DNA from: Thalassia testudinum
Taxonomy: Eukaryota; Streptophyta; Magnoliopsida; Alismatales; Hydrocharitaceae
DNA: 64,000 nt
Reading direction: 5' to 3'
Assembly: GCA_037157565.1 (NCBI GenBank)
Contig: JAZHRO010000050.1
Coordinates: 45,456,001 to 45,520,000, forward strand
The notes below the pieces were generated by a model. That model saw nothing but the letters and a program-made list of their open reading frames with translations, searched no databases and was not told where the DNA came from. Of this stretch, positions 22,570 to 33,716 are shown piece after piece. The first letter of the stretch is position 1. Every line of letters begins with the position of its first letter. Position numbers and translations under genes: made by a program.

Positions 22570-24640
22570 TGATAGGTCCACTGTAGTGGACTAAATTAGA
22601 GCCTAAGTGCATTATCATTAAGATAAGAATTTAATTTAGAATACACATTACATCAATAAAATTATTTAAGCCTGTGATTTATCATTCGCACATTGTTTGT
22701 GATTAGAAGTACACCCTTGATATTCATGTACTAATACATTTACATACTTATGATTGTTACAAGAATAAATTGGGCATATTGATTTTGACATCCTGGTTTT
22801 TATTAGAAAAAGGAAGAGATTCTCAAATCTGCATCTTTGAAATTTAGGATTACATCCCATAATCACTTCTTTCCATCAAAAATCTTCTTCCTTATATGAG
22901 ACAAAAAATATAATAATAATCACCTCCTCTTATTTCCATGCATGCACATTGCAAACCTTCCTTATTCTCTCTCTCCCTCAAACCTCTCACTTCTCTTTTG
23001 GTAACAAGAAATAACAAAGTCTTTCCTTCTCTGATTCTCTCTCTCTCTCTCAATCTATATATGCAGGGAACTCAACAACAGGAAGGATGGAACCCCCCTC
23101 CACAGGGAAGAAGCTCCCTTTCTCCACCTCTCGTCCCTGCAGGCAACTCCCTCTACCGTGTGCCCACGACTCTGCCACCGCGAGCCTCCGTAGACACCAT
23201 GCTTCCTCTCCACGAGCGTGGTGACAACGTGCTCCTCGACGCCACGTCCTCCTCACTGCAACCGTGTGCCTCCTCGAATCTCCTTTGCACAGCAACCGTG
23301 GCTTCCCTGGAAAAAAAAAAGAAAAGTAGCCTCCATCTACTTCCCCTCACCGCACGCCCATCCACCACCGCGAGCCTCCGTCGACACCGCCAACACCCTC
23401 ACCTTGCATCGTGACCACCACCCATGCCAACTGAAGTCACCACTAGCTGCCAACGCATGCGTAAGAGGCCACCTCGGCTCTCCTCTGCGTGTCAACACCT
23501 CCACGCACCCACAGGCGCCACCCCTATAGCACACGCCCCCGGTGCCCTGCAACACATGCCTCCAAGGCCACCATCGACATATGCACCCCTCCTTCCCAGA
23601 AGATCGTGCGCCTCCTCTCCGACTACATGCGCCTTCAAGCCTCCACCTACTGCACGCAGCCACTCGCGTGTGCTACACGCACAGCACCACCGACCATGCA
23701 ACCAGCCCCACGCGCAGGTCCTCACGCGCCCATCCTCCGGCCTTCCTTCGCGTGCGTAGGCCCTCACGCACCCTTCCTCCGACCTTCCTCCTCACGCGCA
23801 ACAAGCCCTCGTCTTCTTCTTCTTCGTCTTCCTCTCCAACAGACTGAAGGGAACCCAACATCAATGCCGGTTCCCCTCACACGCAACCACCTCCTTCAGC
23901 CATCGATCTCCAAGCCATCAACTCCCCTATGCTCGCCTCGACCCCACGAAGGTAGCCACGTCCTCAGAACCACCCACGACAGCCCATGTGCGACAGCGAC
24001 CCGCCGCCATCGTCGTCGACCTTCCTCGTCGCTGGCATCAACTCCAGCCGCTGTTCAGAGAACCACCACCACCATTGGAAAGCCCTCGTCGCAGTCGACC
24101 TTCCTCGAGCTCCTTAGCTTTCACCGTCGCTTCCTCTTTGCACAAGGTCAAGAGGAAGATTTCCTCTATTTTTAGGTTCTATTAGTATTTACCAAAAATG
24201 CCATTGTGGAACATTATTCAAATATTTTATTGGATTAAATTATTAGGGTGAAATTGCGACATTATACTTATTCCTTTTCATATTTAATTTGCTCCTGTTA
24301 TGCACATCAATTCTCATTGAAATTGGATTCAGATTTGCATGCGACTAGAAATTACATACTCTACCACTACACATGCATCATTTACATATTTTTCAGATCT
24401 TGATTTATGATGTGAAATTTAGGTAACTAGCCCTCAACTTCTCATGAAATTGAAAGTTACATTATGAGCTGCATATTCATTGAATTGATTTTATGAATGT
24501 TTCTGTGAACATGATGGTCCCATAGTCGTGAATCTATTGGTTTGTCCTCCCTATGGATACGACCTGAAGTGTGGCATTATTTTAGTATTTTAGTAACTTT
24601 GATCGAGATTTTTTCTACCACATTACATATTACGATGACA
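22570..24640 (+). repeat. 3' LTR of element C
   Basis: Starts TGATAGGTCC after the polypurine tract. It has AT-rich U3, a TATA-like CTATATATG near 23056, a CT- and GC-rich leader (23080-24170, source of several spurious ORFs), and a U5 motif CCTCCCTATGGATACGACCTG near 24549. The end is estimated at 24623-24640 (ACCACA or GATGACA). LTR E sequence begins by 24690. Confidence 0.55.
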
Positions 24641-24689
24641 TATTTTTTTGATATCATTTGCAAAGAGAAAAAACCTCACGATTAGCAGG

Positions 24690-27172
24690 TTTTATCGGGG
24701 TTTATTAAAGGTCAAATATGCATTAAAGTCTAATAAGAAGGTCCATGCAGACAAAAATGGGTTTTCATGCATTTCAAGAATTAAATGACATCTGAAATCC
24801 TAAAAACTGACCCACTTAATTTACCGAGGTTTTTCTCAGAATAAAATTCACATAAACCTTCTATAAATCATATAAAAATATTTTATAAGGTTTGGTATCT
24901 TTGATTTGACCATTGGAACCCATTTTGACCTAAAACAGTCTCAGATAGATAGTTACCCTAATTTAGGTTTCTACACAATTTACCCAGTCAAACTTAGTCA
25001 AAACCTAAATTCAGCTTTACCATCAGATTCCTTGGGTCCAAATTAGGTTTGTACCAAAATTTGGGCTCAATTAAAGATCATCTTGACCTAGTTTACATTT
25101 CAGTCCTGTTTGACTCTTTTCTCTCAAACATATGCCCCTAACTTTCAAAATAATTACAATCAGGTCCCTAACTTTATCATCATTCTTTGCAAAAAGGTCC
25201 TCATGCCATTTTTGGAAGATCAAACCTTCACCATTGAGTTTCAAGCGAGGATTTCTCTCTCGATTCTCAACCAAACCTTACGAAATTTGAACCAAAGATT
25301 CCTTGTGAAATTGCCTTCCACATGAGCCCATCCAAGAATCCTAAATTGCCCCTAAATCCTCATGCGAACCTTTTGAAGGTTCACATATCCTACTTGCGTG
25401 AAAATCATGAAGTTCCAAGCTTGGTTTCCAAGCTTGAAACACCTCCTCATGGCCTATAAATGGACCTGTGATGCAAACCTCACCTCTTTAGCTAGGTTTG
25501 GCCTAAAAAATCTTCCCTTTTCCCTATCTCCGGCCACCCTTGCCCTAGCTCCGGAGAGCCTCTTCCTCTATCATCCTACGGTCTCCCAATGGCCAAATTG
25601 GGAGTGTCTCCTTCCTCCCCAACCTTCTCCGCCTCTCGACGATCAACTCAGAGGCGCTCTAGCCCCTTCTTCCTCATTGTCTCCCTCGTTGGAGAATCCT
25701 TCATCCTCGGCACCATCCAACCACAGCCGACGTTGCCCTACCTCCTTCGCCTGCAATTCTAGGTCCTAACGCTCCCATTTTCCTCTCTCCTTTCTTTTCC
25801 TCCCTTTAACTTCCCAATTTTGACCACTGTTCACACTCTCCCCAAACGTCTTCTCCCACTCCGGCACGAGCTCCAGCAAGCCCGCACCACCACCACAGAC
25901 CACCAAACCACTCCATTCCACTTCCAAAAGCTACACCATGACCAAAAGCCCTCTCCTATTTCACCTTTTCGCCTAACCAAACCACCCACCAAACTCACCC
26001 ACTTCCATACACCTACTCCAACCTTGTCCAACTAATTCACGCCCTTTCACGACATGCTACCACCACCGTCACCTTCGCCAAGACCAGGCGAAGCTTCTGA
26101 GATGTTCTAATGTGGCCGTAAGGCCTTATTTCATGTTCACAGGTTCTACATCGGAGCTCTACCGCCGCATCATCTCTCCAGCCTGGTTCTTCATGTTCTA
26201 GCCACGCACGTTCTAGATGCACCCTCCAGGACATGTGGACTCGCTCCAGGGTCACTCCTAGGTGATCAATTGGAGACCACACCACCTACAACCATTCCAA
26301 TTGAGGACATCTTCATTCGCAGGTGCACGAGAGGAGAGGACTTTTTAGTCTCACATCGGGTGTGGAGAGGCACGCAGCAACACTTAAATTATTTTTGCCA
26401 CACCGACTCTTCTCCTCGAGACCATGGGGGTGAGGTCCCCACTACACTCGCTCACCTGACCCAATTACCTATCCTAAGCACTCTTTAGCTACTACCCACA
26501 TCGGTAGCCCTGGACCCAGGTGCGCACTATCCGATTACCTAACCATCTGAGAGATAAAAAAGAGAAGAAAGAGAGAGAGTGCAAGGAAGGGGGATTTTTC
26601 TCTTTGAAGAAGTTTCCCTATGTGACACTTAGCCAAATTTGAAGGGTGCGTAGCCCTTGTGTGTGAAGAAAGGAGAAGACTTGAGAAGAAAAGTAGAGGG
26701 CCTGTGCATGCTGAAGAAGAAGAAAGAAGAAGGAAGAGAAGAGTTGAAGAAGATGAATAGTGCCTTTGCACTGTAGCATCTAAGTACTTGGTGTCTAATT
26801 GAGCATTATCTATGTTACTATTGAATTATTTAAGTACTGTGGTTAAGATGCATGCTTAAATGTAGATCTAAAAGGTGATTTAAATCACCACTTTTTATGA
26901 TCATTTCCATTCTTTTTGCTTTTTCAAACTCATGTTATACATTGATGATCAATTTTTGAGTAATTATTCTTCCTTGAATATCATTCTTGGCTTAATTATT
27001 GTGCTCATATATATATTCATTGAGATTATCGCTTGAACTCCTACTTGCTCCCTGTGTTCGACCTCAGACTTATATTCGAGTTATAAATTGTATTTGTTGT
27101 CTGATCGATTGAGGATTTCAACAACGACGACGATAATATAAACCCTCGATAGATTATTCAAACAACGGGATC
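24690..27172 (+). repeat. LTR E, plus-strand copy, 5' truncated
   Basis: Homologous in inverted orientation to 27185-28345. It begins where LTR C stops, so C probably inserted into it. It holds a TATA box at 25455 within GGCCTATAAATGG, a long CT-rich leader, and the U5 motif GCTCCCTGTGTTCGACCTC near 27049. The end near 27172 (TTCAAACA) comes from motif spacing. Coding-like ORFs at 25398-25769 and 26270-26488 show no recognisable protein and look like leader DNA. Confidence 0.5.
25455..25460 (+). promoter_or_regulatory. TATA box of LTR E
   Basis: TATAAA in GGCCTATAAATGG. The inverted copy has CCTATAAAAGTCC at the corresponding place (27594-27587, minus strand). Conservation between the copies supports a real LTR promoter. 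Confidence 0.55.
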
Positions 27173-27184
27173 ACCAGAGGTACA

Positions 27185-28540
27185 CTAGAGACGAGGACGA
27201 CGGAGGTGGAACGGGCATATTTATGAGCGAACCTAGAATCTAAGGGTGTGGGTGAAGTCAGGAAGGGATGAGGAGTTGAAGAAGATTATTTACGGATGAA
27301 GAGAAGGTAGAGGAGGCATCGACTATGATTGGCCGACGCCAGAGACGAAGGTGGCTCTGGTGGTTGAGACGGCAACGAGGAAGGGGTCGGAGAGCTCCTC
27401 ACAGGTATGGCAAGGTGCGGAATGCAAAGAGGAAGAAGAACCTGTTGCCTATCGTACATGGCAGTAGGTGAGGGAGTCAGAGGTAGGGGGTCACCGGAGA
27501 GAGCTTTGGAGCAAGTCGGAGGTGGAGCAAAGGAAGAATTCTTGGCCTAAAAACTCGCTTAGGAGGTGAGGAATGACATGGGGGGACTTTTATAGGTCTT
27601 AGGGGAGCTTAAAGAACAGGAAATAAGTTTCAAATCTTGTTTAGGATTCAAGAAGAATCCCACTGATTTCGTGGGTTCTTACACACGAATCAGTGGGTTT
27701 TAGGAATTAGAATTGATCCTAATAGGTTTTCCTAAGTGTAAACATCAATCCCACCAAATTTGGTGGGATTTGATTACCATTTGCTTGGGATTTGAGTCGG
27801 TCAAAGCCTACCTGGAGGTCGATTGACTTACAGTGGAAGCAAGGACTGATTTGCAAAGAAGATGAAGAAGTTGGGGGGCTTTTTGCAAGAATTTTAAAAG
27901 CTAAGGGGCTATTAAGAGAATAAGAGTCAGACTTGGACCAAAATGCAAACTAGGTTGAAATAATCTCAGATTGGGCCTAAATTTTGGTATAACCAAATTT
28001 GAATCCAAGGAATTTAATGGTGAAATCAGATTTAGGTTTTGATCACGTTTGATTAGGTAAATTACGTAGAATCCCAAATTAGGGCAACTTTCCATCTGTG
28101 ACTCTATTTTAGGTCAAAATGGGCTCTGATGGTCAAATCAAAGATACCAAACCTTATAGAATATTTTTCTATGAATTTTAAAGGGTTTAGGTGAATTTTA
28201 TCTTGACCAAAACCTCAGTTAATTAAGTGAGTTTATTTTTAGGATTCCAGATGTCCATTAATTCTTGAAATGTGTGAAAATCCATTTCTGTCTGTATGGA
28301 CCTAATTATTAGACATTAATGACTATATGAGCTTTAATAAACTCCTAAAATATCCCATAGTTATTCTGTAGTTGTGAAATGTTGTTAAATTTGCAGAAAT
28401 AATCCTGGATTCTTATCTTCTTCTCAAAACTGAACATTATGCTTATATGACCCTCTAATGGTTATGTAGGAGCTTTTATCAACTTTATCAAACAAAATTA
28501 AGCTAGTTATGGTTAATGATGGTGTTCCCATCAGACCCTA
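27185..28540 (-). repeat. Inverted copy of LTR E
   Basis: Minus strand. The segment 28345-27895 matches 24690-25140 closely (shared TTTATTAAAG, GAATTAAATGACATCTG-like and GACCTAGTTTACATTT-like stretches). The TATA and leader part 27620-27240 matches 25440-25770 more loosely. The right part, 28346-28540, has no counterpart because the plus copy is truncated. The copy starts directly at the end of LTR E, as happens at LTR A. Confidence 0.6.
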
Positions 28541-29640
28541 GGACACTAATTGCATAGCAATCATAGGTCCTAATGTACTTAAATTAAGTTAGATCTTAGC
28601 TTAACTTAGGAATAATGCATGCATAAGCATCATATTTTGCATTATAGTTAATTTGTTAGCTTTATGAATTATAATGCTATGTTATGCTTCAATTGAGAGG
28701 TAATAATAATTGCAGGTAATTCGGGGCTGCGAATGGTGAATCCGACCATATAGATCTATTTAGAATGACGACAGAAGTCCAATACTTTCGAGATCATCTT
28801 GATCGGACTTCCATAGCATCTTATGAAGTCAGCGGAAGAGAAAAGGTCAAGAAGCAAGGTGACACAAATCTAAACCTTAGATGCCAAATCCGACAGCATG
28901 GATGGATCTAGATCAATGATCGCAGTCCAACGATGTAAAAATCAACTCGATTGGAGCCCTACAACACCTTCTACAAAGCAAAGAAGATGGACAGCCACAA
29001 TGGCACCATGTGGTGCCATCATAACTGCCCAACACCATCGCTCCATCCATTGAAGCACACTCTATGTGCTTTGAGCGCCACGTCACCCTTCTCTCCGTGC
29101 CTAATCAAGGAGGAATCAATTTCAGCCGTTGGATCTCCATCCAATGGCTGAGGGCAGTCGAGCGAAAAAATAACATGCAACCATTCACACATGTAGTGCA
29201 TTGGTTAGTGCACTTGAAGAAAAGTACGAGACACACGCTTGATAACACTACACAAGGGGGTGATAATTATGTTGAATATGACCCATCTTTAGAATAAAAG
29301 GCACAACATAAGTAGAACAGGAGCATTGCATGCATCATGTACCAAGATTGCTTATAAATTGTATTAATGGCCATTTGTGTAAGCATTTGTCAAAGCAGGC
29401 CTCAAATGAGCAATCGGACCCCACGAATGGATTCAGAACAACGAACGGAGTCCAACGGACTCAAGATCGGCCAAATCCGACATCCGAAGCTCCTACAATG
29501 GGCCCAAGAAGTTCTGACCGTTGATCTGGAGATCAACGGCTCATATTGTGCCACGTCAGCCCCGCCCCCACCGCGCATCGTGCCTTCTTCCAGCCAAGAT
29601 TCGCGCGCCCGCCTGCAGTCGCCACGACAAAGCGTGGGCG

Positions 29641-29692
29641 TGGCGCAACGGTTAGCACGCACGCCCGCACCCACGCGACGCGCGTTTGAGCC
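29641..29692 (+). other. tRNA-like A box / B box module in LTR F
   Basis: TGGCGCAACGG (29641-29651) fits the pol III A box consensus fully. GCGTTTGAGCC (29682-29692) fits the B box if one CpG-to-TpG change is allowed. Spacing is 41 bases, as in a real tRNA. No full cloverleaf is recognisable, so this is a tRNA- or SINE-derived promoter relic and not a tRNA gene. Confidence 0.5.
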
Positions 29693-30006
29693 ACGCAGGG
29701 TGGAAATGGAAGACGGGCGACGGGCGCGGAGAAATTGAGCCGCCCGATCAGCAGCAGGCGGGCAGGATCTTGCCACGCGGCGCGACCGCAGCTCACGAGC
29801 ATCCACGCGTGCGCGCACGCCGAGCGGAGACGTACGCGCACACACGCGCCCGAGGCAAGATCCCAGCGTAGGCGAGGAAGGCTCTCAGCCGTCCGATCTT
29901 CGATCGGACGGCTCTTGTTCAGCGGCTGCAGATCGCGCGAGGAGAAGGAACGAGGCGGGCAGCTGACCGACGACAGGAGGGCTTCACCGATGCTTTTGGA
30001 AGTGAT

Positions 30007-30072
30007 TTTAGCGACGCTCTAGATGTCGCTAAAGCCCCTTCTTCTTTTAGGAGGCCCTTAACTCTATTTAAA
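30007..30072 (+). promoter_or_regulatory. Hairpin and TATA box of LTR F
   Basis: Perfect 9-bp arms TTTAGCGAC (30007-30015) and GTCGCTAAA (30025-30033) precede TATTTAAA (30065-30072). LTRs B and D have the same order, with related arms. Confidence 0.5.
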
Positions 30073-31081
30073 CCCCTTCCAACCACCATTCAAGGCATTG
30101 ACTCCTCCTTGCAACTACTCCATCCCTCTCTTAAGCTAGCTCTAGGCACTCTTGTAATTGCTGGAGACGGCGAGCCGCCGACGGAGCCTCCACCGCCGTG
30201 GCTGCCTCGTCGCTCTCCACACACTTTCTCTCTCTCTCTTTTAAGCTTTCTATTACTTTTGTTGAAGCATGTATTTAATGTTGTAAGTTATAAACTACAA
30301 GTGCATGTTTAATGAAGTTATTTTCCGTTCAGTTGCCATTTTAATTTCTGTTCAAGTTGCATGATCAAAACAAAGAGCTTTCTAACCCTAAACCTTCTCT
30401 CTCTCTCTATCTCTCTATCTCTCACTTTTCAAAATCGCACCTTTCGCAAGCAAAACTCCGCACCTTCCATGACAACAAGTGGTAAAGTAAAAATCCGATT
30501 TTCACGCCTCCCTGAGACCGACACTCGGACTCACCTCCATTTAATTATTTTAAAACTGACGTTGCAAGTGCGACTATAATGACACTCCTTAACACACACG
30601 CACAAAAGCACGTCAACGGTTGAATCGTGCAACACGTGAAATCAAAGAGGCAGAGAGGCACAACGAAATTGGAGCGTCGAATCTTCAATCAACGGCGCGG
30701 ATGCATGGCATGCGGAGGTACATCTGATTAAGTGGTGGAGTGAATGCAGGGATGCACGTACGTGTCCATGCGTTGTTGTACACTGATTTGATAAGGTAGT
30801 GCAGAGCGCACTTTACAATCGGACGGGTAAGGATATTTGCACGTGCACGCATGTGACGAAGATGCAAAGGCGATGAAGTGCGGTCACAGTAGTGTGATCG
30901 GGATCCGAGGGACCATAGCACACCATGTGTTGCAATTTAAGGTGATGCACGTGTATCAAGAGATATGAAGTTTATTTTGAGGCAAAATCAGAGCATTGAT
31001 CTCCTGATCGACGGATCTAATTAATACAAGGTTGATACATGAGTTTGGGAACCAAATACTTGCTTTACCCCTCAATTTAAC

Positions 31082-31089
31082 TATAAAAA
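31082..31089 (+). promoter_or_regulatory. TATA box of LTR G
   Basis: ACTATAAAAAGGACC, about 470 bases before the LTR end, followed by a CT-rich leader as in the other LTRs here. Confidence 0.5.
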
Positions 31090-33065
31090 GGACCTCAGAT
31101 CCTCCATGTGAAGTCATCTCTTCCTCCATCTCTCTCTCTAGACACCTCCAGATATCTTCAAGCTTCATCTTCCTCTGAGGCATCCATTAAGACCACCTTG
31201 GTGCACCGCTGCTACTCTCCCCAACCTCTCAGAAGGCCACCGAGGACTACCCTTGGTGCCCTTGTTCTAGTAGCTTAGATAGTTCTTTTTAATTCGAGTT
31301 TTAGTGATGCATGCTCTAGTTCTAGTTCTATTTGTGACTCATGATAAAGCAATTCAGGCAATTGCTTTATATCTATTGTGATTAGTATTTAGTTATAGTT
31401 AGTTCTAAATCAGTGTTAAAATCAAGTCATTTTTGCCTCCTTGAGTTCTATCAGGACTCACAATCTGGTTATATTTTATTTGTTTCGACGTATTTTCGTG
31501 CTATACTATGACGTAATCATCTTAAAATGCGATTTTACACCCAAACAGATGCTAACTCTAGGACACTAACTAATGAGAATGAACTAACTCCACGACACTA
31601 CAACTCTGTTGATCCACACAAGAAAGAAAGGCACGTCAATCATGCTTCCGAAGTTGGCACGCCTCACAATCAAAAGTGGTAGAGGAAGGGATGTCAAGAA
31701 ACATCTGATGTAGCTTGGATAAAGATGGATGAACAAGCCTGGAATGCCATAGAAGAGGGTTGGAGATGATGGATGCAACACTAGCAAAAGGAGTGGGGAG
31801 ATCTAGATAGTATAGGTTGCATTGTTCATAGCCCCCACCATTGTTTGCCTCATCTGGATGTCCTAAAAATAGCAATGATTCTCATAAAAAATAGTTCTAC
31901 ATTTCAACTACTTGCAAATTTGATTAACAGATAGAAGACTAAGAGGAAACTTGGGAGCACAATACACATCAGAAAGCTATAATTGAGGAGAAAATTTCAC
32001 AGTTCCAATAGATGTGACATGGGACATGTTACCATTCGCCAAGTGAACTGAAGTAATAGCAATAGAATCCCTAACAAATGTGAGACAAGCATCCCTACTA
32101 GAATCAATGATCTAGCCAAAAGTACCTGAGTAGATGCCATTTGCTGCAAAACCTGTGGCAACTACAGCAGTAGAGGAAGAGGAGTTGGGCTCACTCCTCA
32201 AGAACTATCATAGACAATCCAACTCTTCTGCAGTGAATGGAAAGCTAGTACGATAAGGGACCATCTCTGTATTAGTAGAAGGCTCAACAATAGCCGATGT
32301 ATGGTTAGCCCAGGCAAGCCTCCTAAACTTCTCCCAACAATGATCTGAGGGATGATTAGTTTTCTAATAGTGGACACAAGGGGGTAAGAGTGTTTTCCAT
32401 GACCCCCATCACGTCTATGTCAACATCCACCAGAACGGTCACCTTTCCCCCTAAATGCTGCAAGAGCAGTCGTCTCAGACACAATCACAGTAGTAGGTAA
32501 TGCAAAATCAGTGTCGAGCTTCTGAAGACGACTGTAGACCATTTCTAGATTAGGAACTGACTCAATAAATAATATCTGGTCCTTAGTTGAATGGTATCTG
32601 GTAGATAGGCCATCAAGGAAGTGGTACGTCTACACTTAGCCCTCTCAGTAACCTGTTGGTGCTATAGCACCACGATCATTTGTTTTGATGATAACAAAAC
32701 ACGTGTTATTTAACATTTGCACTTGGAGTCTTAGATTTCAGGTCAATTGCAAATGTAGACGTGACCAGACGAAGTTCGAGCTCGCATCCAGGATGGATTG
32801 GAGGAGCTTGATGGAAAACAGAGGAGATTTGCGAGGAGCGATAGATTGAAGATGGAAGGACAAGAAGAATAGGATAGAATTCCATTTTATTCCTTTCATG
32901 TACTTTTGTCGTTATTTTGTTGCTCTTTATTTTTTTACTTAGATTCATGTTAAAGAGCCTCAAAGTACCCTAACAGTAGTCCTAGGAACACCAGCACAAC
33001 CCTAAGATACTTAGGTTTTCTGTAGAGAACGTAGAAAACCAATATAGGGTTCAAACAGCATTTCC

Positions 33066-33598
33066 AGACGTCTAATTCCAAAATCAGACGTCTGATAATG
33101 TGTTTTAAGACGTCTGACTGTTGATTCAGACGTCTGATAACATTTAGGCTAGACATAGTCAGTTCTGTCTGATGAAATCAGACGTCCAGACCTTAGACCA
33201 GACGTCTTAGGAGACGTCTAATGACTTTGCCAGACGTCCAATTAGTGAACCGTTGGCTCTCTTAGCATACACTCAAGGATATGACTGTTAGAGCCTTATT
33301 AGACGTCCTTAAGCCCTTTCAGACGTCTGATAATTGACCGTTTTGCCTCGACTGACGCGAAAATCTCTTCTCAGAGATTTTCTAGCCGTTGCAAATCCAT
33401 TCCCACGAAAAAGTAGGTTTCCAGACGTCTAGACATAGTGCCAGAAGTCCTGTATGTCGTCTAATGGACTTGCGCTAGAACCCTGTTTAGATCTGATTCA
33501 AGTCAGGAAGAGACCCGCCCAAAATCAGACGTCTGACCTTATTTTCAGACGTCTTAAAGTGGTCTTCCAGACGTCTGATGCCAGAATCAGACGTCTAA
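33066..33598. repeat. Array of palindromic AGACGTCT motifs in the solo LTR
   Basis: Fifteen GACGTC hexamers, mostly within CAGACGTCTGAT or CAGACGTCTAAT, occur in 530 bases at irregular spacing (about 10-100 bases). Further decayed copies lie near 33442 and 33455. The core contains ACGT, the centre of plant bZIP sites. Three copies of the same motif occur in LTR A (6725-6785). Confidence 0.9.
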
Positions 33599-33706
33599 TA
33601 ACCCTGTCAGTGCAATGATTATTCCTGATTTCAGGTTGATTCACTTGGGCTTTGCACCCAACGGCTATGGAGCCTTTCCTAAGCCATCCAAAACCTTCCT
33701 AAGGCC

Positions 33707-33716
33707 TCTATAAATA
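33707..33716 (+). promoter_or_regulatory. TATA box of the SIRE-like solo LTR
   Basis: CTATAAATAG followed by a purine-rich stretch and CACACCAAGACAC repeats. It lies about 110 bases downstream of the last GACGTC motif. Confidence 0.55.

Larger units (their letters stand above)
19535..24640 (+). mobile_element. Element C: 3' part of a plus-strand gypsy element
   Basis: Starts abruptly at the LTR edge of element B with an open reading frame. It continues through a non-coding stretch and a hairpin plus polypurine tract, and ends in an LTR beginning at 22570. The hairpin and polypurine tract closely match those of element A. The pol region is not in this window, presumably lying on the far side of element B. 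Confidence 0.65.
29240..30596 (+). repeat. Solo LTR F
   Basis: Starts TTGATAACACTAC and ends CTTAACACA. The pentamer CACGC stands on both sides (29235-29239 and 30597-30601), as expected for an insertion duplication. There is no internal region, so this is a solo LTR left by LTR-LTR recombination. It matches the 3' LTR of element D through most of its length. It contains palindromes at 29518-29539 and 29887-29913, the tRNA-like module 29641-29692, a hairpin at 30007-30033 and a TATA-like box at 30065. Confidence 0.75.
28560..31549 (+). repeat. LTR G, interrupted by solo LTR F
   Basis: The left part 28735-29239 resembles LTR B: GAATCCGACCATA, a palindrome at 29123-29150 and an A-box-like TAGTGCATTGG at 29194. 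The right part 30597-31549 has a TATA box at 31082, the U5 motif TGCCTCCTTGAGTTCTATC near 31434 and the end CACCCAAACA at 31549. The two halves flank LTR F with its 5-bp duplication between them. The start near 28560 is uncertain. Confidence 0.5.

Noticed and set aside
22938..24185. Several plus- and minus-strand ORFs up to 228 codons
   Set aside because: All fall in the GC-rich leader of LTR C, overlap in up to five frames, and have no recognisable domain.
29641..29692. A functional tRNA gene in LTR F
   Set aside because: A and B boxes are present, but acceptor and T stems do not pair convincingly. Called only a tRNA-like module.
33066..33598. Regular short repeats suggesting a CRISPR-like array
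   Set aside because: The repeats are 10-12 base palindromes with irregular spacing inside a plant LTR. CRISPR arrays do not occur in plant nuclear DNA.
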